Shown: in pieces, positions 24,319 to 33,471 of the stretch | Position numbering within the stretch: position 1 is the first letter of the stretch | Layout of the letters: each line of letters begins with the position of its first letter | Origin: Algoriphagus faecimaris | GTDB taxonomy: Bacteria > Bacteroidota > Bacteroidia > Cytophagales > Cyclobacteriaceae | Assembly: GCF_900101705.1 (NCBI RefSeq) | Contig: NZ_FNAC01000026.1 | Coordinates: forward strand, 4,002-63,410 | Length of the DNA stretch: 59,409 nucleotides | Direction: 5' to 3' | Notes under the pieces: model-generated | What the model was told of the DNA's origin: nothing | Seen by the model: the letters and a program-made list of their open reading frames with translations, nothing else | Databases searched by the model: none | Program-made: the position numbers and the translations under genes

Positions 24319-27132
24319 TCAATCCTCCAATTCATATTTCAGGGTTTTACCCTTTTCTACAGCAGGAAGTCCTTCTGTCATCCAAAGTGGCGCAGGAGCA
24401 CCTTTGAGGTAGTGATCAAAGAATTGACTTAGACGAACAGAAAGGTCTTTTCTATTTTTACGTTGACGGAGATTGTGATCCTCTCCATTATACTGAAGTA
24501 ACCACGCCGGTTGGTTCAATCTTTTCAATGCCATAAACATTTCGATTCCCTGATACCAGGGCACAGCCCCATCCTCGTCATTATGCATAATCAGGACGGG
24601 AGTTTTTACTCTATCCATAAAGAATAGAGGAGAGTTTTCGAGATAGTAAATTGGCTTTTCCCAAAGGGTCCCTCCTATTCTCGACTGAGTCTGCTCATAC
24701 TGAAACATTCTGCTCATACCTGTTCCCCAACGAATACCACCATAGGCAGAGGTCATGTTGACCACAGGTGCACCTGCTCCTGCTGCTTTGAACATATTCG
24801 TTTGAGTAATCAAATAAGCCACCTGATATCCTCCCCAACTTTGTCCTTGAATCGCCATATTGTCCGCATCAACAAAGCCTCGGGCTACGATAGATTGCAC
24901 ACCAGGAATAATGCAGTTGTAAGCACTTGGTCCGGGAAGTCCCAAATCGTATTTGATATCGGGCACAAAAACCAAGTAATCGTTGCTCACGAAATATGGA
25001 ATATTAATCGTAGAAGCAGAAGGTGCCGGGGAGCGATAGTTATGCAGTCCATTACTATTTCGCTCGTAGAAATACACCATCATTGGATACTTCTTATTAG
25101 CATCAAAATTCTCCGGCTTAAATAACAAGCCTTGCAGTGGAACACCGTCATTTGCTAAATAGCTCACTAGTTCAACAGATCCCCATTTAACATTGGCCTG
25201 CTGTGGATTAAGATTGGATACTTTGCGCAGGTTTTTCAAAGTCAAATCTCCCAAGTGCAAATCAGGGTTTTCCTGATAGGTACTTCTCCTGACTGTGATC
25301 TCATCTGAATTCTTTGCTTTATTAAAGCCATAATAACGATGATCAGTCATCAATATTTCCTTAGGTGCGCTTTTAGCATTTATACTAGTTTGGTAGAGTC
25401 CTGACTGCTTGTTTACTTCATTGAACGCAGTCAAATACAAAGTAGCTTTGGGATCAATAGATCGCTCCTCTCTATCCAAGCTTAGTCTTCTAAATTCGAT
25501 AGCATTAGCTCTACCCATTCCTTGGGTGATATTGATCGCTTGAGACGGATTTTTTGGATCGATTTTCCAAATATCGTATCTGTCATTGATCAGAATAGCT
25601 TCATCTTTTGCCAGCCATCCAGCTGTACCGTAGCTTCCAGGAAGTGAGGGAGAGTCATGCAATTCTTCATAGAAATCAACATCCAAACCTTGGGTCAAAT
25701 TGATTTTATTTTTTTGAGCAATATCATATGCCATCCATGTGGAATCATTGCTTGCATACCATGTCACATAGTTGCCTTCAGGAGACAGACTTGGATATCC
25801 TGGCAGGGACTTTTCTACCAAGGTTTTTTGGCCGGAGGTAAAATCAATCAAGTAAACATCCCTTCCAATCTGAACATCCCAAGAATAGTTTCTTCGGTAA
25901 GGTGCATCTGTCCACACTAATGCAAAATCCCTTTCGATCTTATTTTCTAGAATGATATTGTTGACTTCTCGGTCTTCAAGTTGAGTGATTTTCTTGCTCG
26001 CCAAGTCCATCGTAGCGGTGTAGGCTCTTCTCTCTTCACGAGATTTGTTTCTAAGCTGCATGGGTTGGATTTCGGCATCTTGCCATCCCCAAATATCCAG
26101 ACTTACGCGCTCCTCATCGAGAATCGTGGTGTCAGACTTATACGCATAATCTACATAATCTTCGGCCACTCCAAAGAAGAGTCTTCTTTCATCTTCGGTA
26201 AACCGAATACCGGCATCGCTACTCAAGCGACCATTATCTAAAATTCCCTCTGAGTCTTTATTGACCAGTTCCTCCAAAGCCAAAGCTTCAGTTGGTGTGA
26301 GGTAAAGCTGATAGTAGGGCTTCTCTGCTTTGGAAGAGTCATTGGTAGAGATGAAAGCCAAATACGTTGACTTAGGTGAAAATGATACTCTGGAATATTC
26401 TGTATTTCCTTCGTGAACAGCCATGCTTTCGCCACTGTTAAGATTAAGGAGGTAAATGGCGGCATTGTCCAGAGTATCTTCCTCTGCCAAAACATACTGA
26501 AGAAACTTACCATCTCCTGAAAAACCGTAGCTTTTCACTCGCTCAAATTCATAGCTTTTGCTTCCATCCAGCGATCGAACTTGTAATTTAGTCCCATCTG
26601 TTTTCTTTGGTTTTTCGGCTTTTGCTGTAGAATCTGCCTCATCTTTTTTTACAGGCTTCTCCTTCTCAAAATGAATCGCAATCCAGCTTCCTTCCTCTGA
26701 GGGAATATCAAATGACTTGACATTAGCCATTTTTTCAATTTTACCTGCGCTAAGATTAAGGATAAACAAGCTGTCCTTTGGCATATCGTCCTTTTTAGCC
26801 TTCTTCAATTTCAGCATTCTAACCGAGTCCTTTTGAGGAACAATTTTCCCTACTGCAAAAGCATCGTCAGGGGAGAAACTCCACCCTTGAGCCCGATGGA
26901 TAATTGTTTTTTGATTGGGATCCGTGTAGGGCAAAATCTCCAAACGAGCATCTCCATCTTGCGGAGAAATCATATATCCCACCCATTTTCCATTTTTTGT
27001 GATTCGCTCAGCAGAAAGACTTTCCCAGCCATCGTAATCATCATGCGTCAGAGATCGCTTTTGCTGTGCGTCTACACCTGTATAGAACAGCACGGCAAAA
27101 AGTAATCCCATTAGCCTCATTTTCATCAGCAT
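24319..27132 (-). CDS. Prolyl oligopeptidase family (S9) serine peptidase
   Basis: The 937-residue exported protein has a signal peptide (about 1-22, ending VDAQQ). An N-terminal beta-propeller-type region of about 620 residues gates access. The C-terminal alpha/beta hydrolase carries the nucleophile motif GQSWGGYQ (Ser near residue 765), the Asp in HNDEDGAVPW and the His in GEDHNLRQR. It probably degrades peptides in the periplasm or outside the cell. Methionines at positions 1, 3, 5 and 8 leave the exact start open. It lies 13 bp behind the M14 carboxypeptidase, and the two probably form a peptide-degrading operon. Confidence 0.92.
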   Translation of the reverse strand: MLMKMRLMGLLFAVLFYTGVDAQQKRSLTHDDYDGWESLSAERITKNGKWVGYMISPQDGDARLEILPYTDPNQKTIIHRAQGWSFSPDDAFAVGKIVPQKDSVRMLKLKKAKKDDMPKDSLFILNLSAGKIEKMANVKSFDIPSEEGSWIAIHFEKEKPVKKDEADSTAKAEKPKKTDGTKLQVRSLDGSKSYEFERVKSYGFSGDGKFLQYVLAEEDTLDNAAIYLLNLNSGESMAVHEGNTEYSRVSFSPKSTYLAFISTNDSSKAEKPYYQLYLTPTEALALEELVNKDSEGILDNGRLSSDAGIRFTEDERRLFFGVAEDYVDYAYKSDTTILDEERVSLDIWGWQDAEIQPMQLRNKSREERRAYTATMDLASKKITQLEDREVNNIILENKIERDFALVWTDAPYRRNYSWDVQIGRDVYLIDFTSGQKTLVEKSLPGYPSLSPEGNYVTWYASNDSTWMAYDIAQKNKINLTQGLDVDFYEELHDSPSLPGSYGTAGWLAKDEAILINDRYDIWKIDPKNPSQAINITQGMGRANAIEFRRLSLDREERSIDPKATLYLTAFNEVNKQSGLYQTSINAKSAPKEILMTDHRYYGFNKAKNSDEITVRRSTYQENPDLHLGDLTLKNLRKVSNLNPQQANVKWGSVELVSYLANDGVPLQGLLFKPENFDANKKYPMMVYFYERNSNGLHNYRSPAPSASTINIPYFVSNDYLVFVPDIKYDLGLPGPSAYNCIIPGVQSIVARGFVDADNMAIQGQSWGGYQVAYLITQTNMFKAAGAGAPVVNMTSAYGGIRWGTGMSRMFQYEQTQSRIGGTLWEKPIYYLENSPLFFMDRVKTPVLIMHNDEDGAVPWYQGIEMFMALKRLNQPAWLLQYNGEDHNLRQRKNRKDLSVRLSQFFDHYLKGAPAPLWMTEGLPAVEKGKTLKYELED

Positions 27133-27145
27133 ACTTTTATATGGT

Positions 27146-29065
27146 TTAGTTTAAATTAAATTCTTTAATAAACATCCCTCCTCTAGTGGAGGAAAGCTTG
27201 ATCTTTCCTTTGACTTCCTCGTCAGCGTCTACTTTTACCCGGAAAGTAGCAGATTTTTTCTCTCCTAATCCCGTGTACCCGGAATAGATCGTTTTGTCGT
27301 ACAGTTCTGGACTGATGATTTTTACTTTGGCATCTTCATAACCTTCTAAAAGTGCCTTATCAAAATCCAGAGAAACTCGATCTTCCTGTACAATTTTCAC
27401 GAGTTTAGCTTGCTCTAAAGCCACCGGAAGCCCACCGACATTTTCCCAGTTGATGGTGATTTCATACTCATTATCAGCTATTTTTTTGATCATGGGCTCA
27501 CTTACTTTCAGTTCAGGGAGACGCATGGCCATGGCCATATTGAATTGGGCCTGTTTTTTAGCCCAGTTTTCCAGTTGCCATGTAGGACCATTCTGTCCAA
27601 AAAACTTAGGATGAAACCCTCCTATTTCGACTTCACCTAACTGGGGATGATTAAATGGTGTCCAAGGCTTAAAGCCTTTTCCCTCATTTTCTTCTTCATC
27701 CCACATAAGCGCATCATAGTCATTGTATATACCATCACCATTGTAGTCTTTCATGGCGCCATTGTTCCAAAGCTCATCTCCATACCAAATACTTCCATAA
27801 TAGAAGTAGCCGAAGTCCGGTCCATGCCCAAATAAAGGTGAAGGCTTAAGCGGATCCCCTGTCATGGGATTTACTTTATATCGAGTGCTATAGGTTTCAT
27901 ATACGTCCCCTGCCCAAGGGTAAGCGGTAAAGGAAAGTCCCAATTCGTCCATTTCCCGATAAATCTCAAGATCTTCAGGATACATACGCTCTTCACTTTT
28001 AGAAGTGGAAGGCGGTCTCAAATGCATAGGAACTCGGGTATCCATAGAGTTTACGACAGAAATATTGGGATGAGAAAGCATCCAAAGTACTGTGGAACGA
28101 GTTTCTGGTTCACTGAGGGGGTATTCACCGGCACCATATTGGGTATAGCCTCTACCTGTCAAATCACCCCCTATGTCGGGGCGCCAGTTTTCGGGATAAT
28201 TTCTATGGAGGTCAAGCCCTCCGATACCATCTTCATTGAAACTCCCGTCTTCATCATTATCTATCCCCTCAGAGTAGATGAGATAATCTCCCTTTCCGGG
28301 AAAAACGCGCTTCATTAATTTGCCTGAAGGGTGATCAGGATCGATGATGTAATTGGCTTTTTTCTTTTCCTCTTCGGTGACCGCCTTTTTTCGCATTTGA
28401 TAGATGATACCATCACCATCTAGATCTTCTTCCGGGTCTTCGTCTATCAATCCATCACGGTCATTATCGTGGGGTTTGACAGAGCTTCGGTTTCGCTGCT
28501 CGGTAAACAAATAAAGGTTGGACCCATCGGGATTATTTTGAGGTCTTAGGTAGATAGCCTTTGTATCTATAAGATGAGTGATTTCTTCGTCCTTCCCATA
28601 ATTTTCGATCAGGTGCTTGGTCATCCAAAGAATGGACTCACTGGATGTAATCTCTCCAGAATGCCGACCTCCTTCAAAATAGGCGGCAGGCTTATCCGTG
28701 TCCTTTCCTGTTGACTTGTTAGTCAAGGTCATCTGATAGACAGGGCGTCCTTCCAAGGAATGGGCTACTACATAGAGATCTACGATTTCGGGAAATTGTT
28801 TAGCCCATTGCTCATACCAGTAATACATTACGTCTACCGTATGGTATTTGTCAAAGGTGAGCTGATCACCTGGAGTGTATTCTACTTCTGGAAATACAAA
28901 TTTTTTAAAAAAAGAGGGACCATGCCTCTCCCCTGATACGGTATAGAATTTGGCTGTAGAATCTTTCTCTGGGAAATTTCTTCCTTCCTGAAAAGATTTA
29001 ACTTGTCCTGATACGGAAAAACTGAGCAGAGACAGTACACCTAAAGTGGGTATAACGTTCTTCAT
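27146..29065 (-). CDS. M14 family zinc carboxypeptidase
   Basis: The 639-residue exported protein has a signal peptide (about 1-20). The zinc-binding HSGE motif (GGRHSGEITSSESI) lies near residue 135. Two Asp-rich calcium-type loops follow (DNDRDGLIDED..DLDGDG and DNDEDGSFNEDG), then LDLHRNYPENW. A DELW segment near residue 428 fits the catalytic Glu. At the place where relatives carry the third zinc-ligand His, the sequence appears to read MDTRVPMHLRPP, so that ligand may be Asp or displaced. The C-terminal part is a beta-sandwich. It leads an operon with the S9 peptidase. Confidence 0.85.
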   Translation of the reverse strand: MKNVIPTLGVLSLLSFSVSGQVKSFQEGRNFPEKDSTAKFYTVSGERHGPSFFKKFVFPEVEYTPGDQLTFDKYHTVDVMYYWYEQWAKQFPEIVDLYVVAHSLEGRPVYQMTLTNKSTGKDTDKPAAYFEGGRHSGEITSSESILWMTKHLIENYGKDEEITHLIDTKAIYLRPQNNPDGSNLYLFTEQRNRSSVKPHDNDRDGLIDEDPEEDLDGDGIIYQMRKKAVTEEEKKKANYIIDPDHPSGKLMKRVFPGKGDYLIYSEGIDNDEDGSFNEDGIGGLDLHRNYPENWRPDIGGDLTGRGYTQYGAGEYPLSEPETRSTVLWMLSHPNISVVNSMDTRVPMHLRPPSTSKSEERMYPEDLEIYREMDELGLSFTAYPWAGDVYETYSTRYKVNPMTGDPLKPSPLFGHGPDFGYFYYGSIWYGDELWNNGAMKDYNGDGIYNDYDALMWDEEENEGKGFKPWTPFNHPQLGEVEIGGFHPKFFGQNGPTWQLENWAKKQAQFNMAMAMRLPELKVSEPMIKKIADNEYEITINWENVGGLPVALEQAKLVKIVQEDRVSLDFDKALLEGYEDAKVKIISPELYDKTIYSGYTGLGEKKSATFRVKVDADEEVKGKIKLSSTRGGMFIKEFNLN

Positions 29066-29127
29066 AAGGTTGGCGGTTGATTAGAGGATAAAAATACCAA
29101 CCGTACCTCAGTGCATCCACACCGCTC

Positions 29128-29153
29128 AAAAAAAAAGTCGGTAAAACCGACTT
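29128..29153 (-). terminator. Terminator of the periplasmic-protein gene
   Basis: On the minus strand AAGTCGGT/ACCGACTT with a 3-nt loop (29135-29153) is followed by a run of nine T. It lies directly after the stop codon of the gene at 29155-29565. Confidence 0.85.
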
Positions 29154-29154
29154 A

Positions 29155-29565
29155 TTATTTTTGGATGATTAATTCAAAGGTTTGGGGACCATATTGTTGT
29201 TTTCCTGGAATAGGCTCGCATTTGGGTAATTTGCGAATAACGTGATCCAATCGCTCTTTGAGCCCTTTATCATCAGAGTTTTCGATTTCGAAGCCACTAA
29301 TTTCTCCCATGGAATTGACATCCAAAAGAACTCTAACTTCGTCAATCTCTTGACTTTTCTTTGTTCTAAAAATAAATGGAGAATAACTGTCTATCATTTC
29401 CTCAGTAAAATCCGCAAACTTCCAACTCGCAGATTCAGCTTTAGCTTCTTCAACAACTACCCTAAGCGTTGCTTTTTCCTCCAAGTTGCCTGAAGCAAAA
29501 ACATTAAACGGTGATAGCATAATGGCTAGCACTGTAATGCCGATATGTGAGATGAGCTTTTTCAT
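29155..29565 (-). CDS. Small periplasmic protein with TonB-C-terminus-like fold (tentative)
   Basis: From the ATG at 29565 the protein has 136 residues with a signal peptide (about 1-24, ending VFASG). The second half (EVRVLLDVNSMGEISGFEIENSDDKGLKERLDHVIRKLPKCEPI) resembles the beta-alpha-beta pattern of TonB C-terminal domains, where an L-P-x-x-x-P turn is common. There is no Pro-rich linker or membrane anchor, so it would be a free domain. The frame to 29607 adds an unlikely lead and is not preferred. Function unknown. Confidence 0.65.
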   Translation of the reverse strand: MKKLISHIGITVLAIMLSPFNVFASGNLEEKATLRVVVEEAKAESASWKFADFTEEMIDSYSPFIFRTKKSQEIDEVRVLLDVNSMGEISGFEIENSDDKGLKERLDHVIRKLPKCEPIPGKQQYGPQTFELIIQK

Positions 29566-30125
29566 GACTGATTTCAATACCCAAAAATGCACAAAAATTA
29601 ATTTCAAAGCAAATATTTTGCAGTTTAAACACCAAAAAACAAATCATGAAAACCCCTATGCTCGATGGATAAACACAATTACCTGATTATCAATTTTTTA
29701 TATTTTTATTTCAGCATTTGAAATGTCAAAAAAATTGAAAAATATACAGCGATTTAAAGGTTATGAAAGACGGATTTTAGGGTTTGATTCAGCTTAACCT
29801 ATAAAGGTGGTCGGACTTTAATCCATGTGATTTGAATTTTTATTAGTTAATCTTCCATTTCTCAGAACTCGGAATAGGAAAATGGATCCCTCAAAAGGGC
29901 TAAAATCAAAAAAGTCTTGCCAGAAGCAAGACTCTTTTCAGAATATAAACCCAAATATAACTTTAGAGATTAAAAGTTTCAATTTTGATACCGACTTGAA
30001 ATTTCGCTATCGGTATTTTTGCCATTTTTAATTTTTTCAAACTTCATTTAGGCAAAATTTTATTGAAGCTTTCTAAGTCGACCTCAAAGTAAATGTATTT
30101 TCACATTAATTACAAATTGAAAAAA
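29566..30125. other. Gene-free stretch containing an orphan terminator
   Basis: No protein gene longer than about 25 codons is convincing. The main structure is a terminator-like hairpin (29908-29933). A 20-codon minus-strand frame at 29963-30025 precedes it and is described under findings. The rest is very AT-rich. Confidence 0.45.
29908..29933 (-). terminator. Orphan Rho-independent terminator
   Basis: AGTCTTGC/GCAAGACT with a 5-nt loop (29913-29933) is followed on the minus strand by six T. No annotated gene ends here on either strand, suggesting a short unrecognised transcript. The plus strand has only CTTTT after the stem. Confidence 0.6.
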
Positions 30126-30133
30126 TAATTTTG
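30126..30133 (+). promoter_or_regulatory. -7 promoter box for the second Lrp gene
   Basis: TAATTTTG matches TAnnTTTG, 69 bp before the ATG at 30202, implying a leader of about 60 nt. Confidence 0.5.
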
Positions 30134-30201
30134 CAATATTTTGAACAATCTCTAATTTACAGCTCACTTCATTAACAATCATCTAAATCCACATCAAAAA
30201 A

Positions 30202-30678
30202 ATGGATAAAATTTTAGATATCGACAACATAGACCTAAAAATCATTTCACTCCTCAACGAGGATGCAAAAACTCCATACACAGAAATAGCCAAAAAAGTC
30301 TTCGTTTCTTCGGGTACTGTTCATGTCAGAATGAAAAAATTGGAAGACATGGGGATAGTGAAGAGTGCCACATTGAATATTGACTTTTCAAAATTAGGGT
30401 ATGACATCTCTGCTTTTCTGGGAATCTATTTGGAGAAAAGCTCCTTATATGACACTGTAATTGAGCGGCTCAAAGAAATACCGGAGGTGGTGAGTGCTTA
30501 TTACACGACGGGCAACTACTCAATTTTTGCCAAAATCATCTGTAGAGACACGAATCATCTACGGATCGTTTTAGATAAAATCCAAAAAGTGGAGGGTATT
30601 GATAGGACCGAAACGCTTATTGTACTCGAAGAAAGTATCAACAGGCCTATCCAATTTTTTGATAAAGAGAAGAAGTAA
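30202..30678 (+). CDS. Lrp/AsnC family transcriptional regulator
   Basis: The 158-residue protein has an N-terminal winged helix (IDNIDLKIISLLNEDAKTPYTEIAKKVFVSSGTVHVRMKKLEDMGIV) and a C-terminal RAM ligand domain (about residues 68-150, ending in VEGIDRTETLIVLEESINRP). It differs clearly from the paralogue at 4274-4768. Ligand and targets are unknown. A terminator follows at 30726, so it is separate from the suf operon 230 bp downstream. Confidence 0.92.
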   Translation: MDKILDIDNIDLKIISLLNEDAKTPYTEIAKKVFVSSGTVHVRMKKLEDMGIVKSATLNIDFSKLGYDISAFLGIYLEKSSLYDTVIERLKEIPEVVSAYYTTGNYSIFAKIICRDTNHLRIVLDKIQKVEGIDRTETLIVLEESINRPIQFFDKEKK

Positions 30679-30725
30679 AATCACTATTTGGATTAAATCC
30701 AAATAAATAATTTTCAACCAAAACA

Positions 30726-30765
30726 GAAGTGGGGACAAAACTATTCCTCACTTCTTATTTTTTTA
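30726..30765 (+). terminator. Terminator after the second Lrp gene
   Basis: An AGAAGTGGGG/CCTCACTTCT stem with one mismatch (30726-30735 with 30747-30756) is followed by TATTTTTTT. Confidence 0.75.
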
Positions 30766-30831
30766 GAAAAGTCCAAAATTGCCCTATTTTGACTTGTTTT
30801 TATCGAATAATTGAATCTTTGATAGATTTTT

Positions 30832-30867
30832 CCGATCGGTTCGAACATATTATTTTGAATATATGTT
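30832..30867 (+). promoter_or_regulatory. Cluster of inverted repeats upstream of sufB
   Basis: Three dyads are packed together: CCGATCGG (30832-30839), GTTCGAAC (30839-30846) and AACATAT-N10-ATATGTT (30844-30867). They lie 45-80 bp before the sufB start and could bind an iron-sulfur or redox regulator. No exact TAnnTTTG box is found in this interval. Confidence 0.35.
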
Positions 30868-30911
30868 GTAGATTCGCAGTCAAAATATAATTAGTCTAAA
30901 TAACTCGGCTT

Positions 30912-32357
30912 ATGAGCAAAGACAATCAGATTTTAGAAGAATTTACCTCCAAAGAATATGAACACGGTTGGTCCGTCAATTATGAAGCAGATGAAGCTCC
31001 TGCCGGATTAAACGAAGGAATTATCCGCTGGATCTCAGCGAAAAAAGAAGAGCCCCAATGGCTTCTTGAGTGGAGATTGAAAGCTTTCAAAACATGGGAG
31101 TCCATGACTGAGCCCGAGTGGGCAAATGTACATTATCCAAAAATTGATCTCCAAGCACTCATATATTATTCTGCGCCAAAGCAAACGAAGAAGCCTAAAA
31201 GTTTGGATGAAATTGATCCGGAGCTATTAGCTATCTATGAACGCTTGGGTATTTCCCTTAATGAACAAAAAAGACTTCAAGGAATAGCTGTAGATGCGGT
31301 CTTAGACTCTGTGTCTGTTGCTACTACCTTCAGAGAAACTTTAAGCAAATTAGGGATCGTTTTTTGTTCCTTTAGTGAAGCGGTTAAAGAGCATCCTGAA
31401 TTAGTAAAGAAATATTTGGGGTCTGTAGTACCTATGACCGATAATTATTATGCGGCACTTAATTCTGCTGTTTTTTCTGACGGATCATTCTGCTACATTC
31501 CAAAAGGCGTAAGATGCCCAATGGAGCTTTCTACCTATTTTAGAATTAATGCGGCCAATACCGGGCAATTTGAGCGTACACTGATCGTGGCGGAAGACGA
31601 GTCCTACGTGAGTTACCTAGAGGGTTGTACTGCGCCTCAACGCGACGAAAACCAACTTCACGCTGCCGTTGTAGAAATTTATGCCGGTGCACGTTCCGAG
31701 GTAAAATACTCCACTGTTCAGAACTGGTTCCCAGGTGATAAAAACGGAAAAGGCGGTATCTATAACTTTGTAACCAAAAGAGGTATTTGTGCCGGAGATT
31801 ACTCTAAGATTTCTTGGACCCAGGTAGAAACAGGTTCTGCGGTCACTTGGAAATATCCCTCTTGTATTCTTAAAGGAGATCACTCTATTGGAGAGTTTTA
31901 TTCTGTAGCAGTAACAAACAATTATCAGCAGGCGGATACAGGTACTAAGATGATTCACATTGGTAAAAACACCAAGTCAAGAATCGTATCTAAAGGTATT
32001 TCTGCAGGTAAATCACAAAATTCCTATCGTGGTCAAGTGCAAGTAATGAAGCGGGCTACCAATGCTCGAAACTTCTCACAGTGTGACTCCCTATTGATGG
32101 GTGATCGATGTGGCGCACATACTTTCCCATATATCGACATCAATAATCCTTCTGCCAAAGTAGAACACGAGGCCACTACGTCAAAAATCGGAGAAGATCA
32201 AATTTTCTACTGTAATCAGCGTGGGATTGCCACCGAGGATGCGGTGGCATTGATTGTCAATGGCTACGCCAAAGAAGTATTAAACCAATTGCCGATGGAG
32301 TTTGCTGTGGAAGCACAGAAACTACTCGCCCTTACCTTAGAAGGATCAGTTGGGTAA
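30912..32357 (+). CDS. sufB: Fe-S cluster assembly protein SufB
   Basis: The 481-residue cytoplasmic scaffold protein forms the SufBC2D complex on which Fe-S clusters are built. Typical features include [46 protein letters not shown] (about residues 194-240), the beta-helix core, and the C-terminal [30 protein letters not shown]. The conserved CTAP segment follows EGC. Length is normal. It is the first gene of the operon, but an unusual 330-bp gap separates it from sufC. Confidence 0.97.
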   Translation: MSKDNQILEEFTSKEYEHGWSVNYEADEAPAGLNEGIIRWISAKKEEPQWLLEWRLKAFKTWESMTEPEWANVHYPKIDLQALIYYSAPKQTKKPKSLDEIDPELLAIYERLGISLNEQKRLQGIAVDAVLDSVSVATTFRETLSKLGIVFCSFSEAVKEHPELVKKYLGSVVPMTDNYYAALNSAVFSDGSFCYIPKGVRCPMELSTYFRINAANTGQFERTLIVAEDESYVSYLEGCTAPQRDENQLHAAVVEIYAGARSEVKYSTVQNWFPGDKNGKGGIYNFVTKRGICAGDYSKISWTQVETGSAVTWKYPSCILKGDHSIGEFYSVAVTNNYQQADTGTKMIHIGKNTKSRIVSKGISAGKSQNSYRGQVQVMKRATNARNFSQCDSLLMGDRCGAHTFPYIDINNPSAKVEHEATTSKIGEDQIFYCNQRGIATEDAVALIVNGYAKEVLNQLPMEFAVEAQKLLALTLEGSVG

Positions 32358-32688
32358 TAAGGTTTGAAACGAGAGGTTGAGAATTTGATTCATGGTCACC
32401 ATTTCTCCTATTGATAAGCTTGAGCATTGGAAATTGATTGGACCAAATCAAGGAAAATCTCGAGTTAACAAAATCAAAATGGTTTTGAAAGAGAATTTGG
32501 TCTGAGACCAAATGAATACAGTTTCAAAATACTCAGTTCAAGAAGTAGTTAAAGAGAAGTAGAAATCTCCAAGAGGATTTCCGAATTCTTGAAATATTTA
32601 AAAATTAGTGAGATTAAAGGAAATAAGTTCAAATGATGAATTCGAGCTTCCAATCTCAAATTTGAAATTTGAAATATCAAATCAGACT
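32358..32688 (+). other. Long gap between sufB and sufC with a 19-bp palindrome
   Basis: No gene is seen. ATTTGGTCT-G-AGACCAAAT at 32495-32513 is a perfect dyad around one base, and a partial copy (TTGGACCAAAT) lies near 32437. Close to sufC is a run of TTTGAAAT/AAATTTG microrepeats (about 32655-32680). An N-terminal extension of sufC through this repeat (start 32608) is not credible. Confidence 0.5.
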
Positions 32689-33453
32689 ATGCTATCAATA
32701 AAAAATCTACATGCCTCTATCGAAGGCACTCCTATATTAAGAGGAATCAATCTGGAAGTTAAAGCAGGTGAGGTTCACGCTATCATGGGACCTAACGGTT
32801 CGGGTAAATCTACTCTTGCCTCAGTCTTAGCAGGAAGAGAAGAATATGAAGTGACTGAAGGAGAGGTACTTTTCCAAGGAAAAGATTTACTCGAACTAGC
32901 ACCTGAGGATCGTGCTAGAGAAGGTGTGTTTTTGGCATTTCAATATCCGGTGGAGATTCCGGGTGTATCCTCTACCAATTTCCTTCGTACTGCTGTCAAC
33001 CAAGTTCGTGAGTACAGAGGTCTGGAGCCTTTGGATGCTGTGAAGTTTCTCACTTTGATGAAAGAGAAGATGAAGCTTGTAGAAATCGATCAGAAACTAT
33101 TAAGTAGAGCACTTAATGAAGGATTTTCTGGAGGAGAAAAAAAGAGAAATGAAATCTTCCAAATGGCGATGTTGGAGCCTAAGCTTTCTATCCTGGACGA
33201 AACAGATTCCGGCTTAGATATCGATGCTTTAAAAGTGGTCTCCAACGGAGTGAATCAGTTGAAATCACCTGACAATGCTACCATAGTGGTGACTCACTAC
33301 CAGCGACTTTTGGATTACATCGTACCTGACTACGTACACGTACTTTATAAAGGTCAAATTGTAAAATCAGGAACCAAGGATTTGGCTCTTGAACTTGAAG
33401 AAAAAGGCTATGATTGGATCAAAGAAGAAATTGATTCCAAAGCCACAGTCTGA
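32689..33453 (+). CDS. sufC: Fe-S cluster assembly ATPase SufC
   Basis: From ATG 32689 (MLSIKNLHASIEG) the protein has 254 residues, the normal SufC length. It is an ABC-type ATPase with Walker A GPNGSGKST (about 35-43), a Q-loop (AFQYPVEIPG), signature FSGGEKKRNE and Walker B LSILDETDSGLD. It powers the SufBCD scaffold. The start at 32608 would add 27 repeat-derived residues and is rejected. sufD follows after 18 bp. Confidence 0.96.
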   Translation: MLSIKNLHASIEGTPILRGINLEVKAGEVHAIMGPNGSGKSTLASVLAGREEYEVTEGEVLFQGKDLLELAPEDRAREGVFLAFQYPVEIPGVSSTNFLRTAVNQVREYRGLEPLDAVKFLTLMKEKMKLVEIDQKLLSRALNEGFSGGEKKRNEIFQMAMLEPKLSILDETDSGLDIDALKVVSNGVNQLKSPDNATIVVTHYQRLLDYIVPDYVHVLYKGQIVKSGTKDLALELEEKGYDWIKEEIDSKATV

Positions 33454-33471
33454 ACCTTTTAAACCAGAAGC

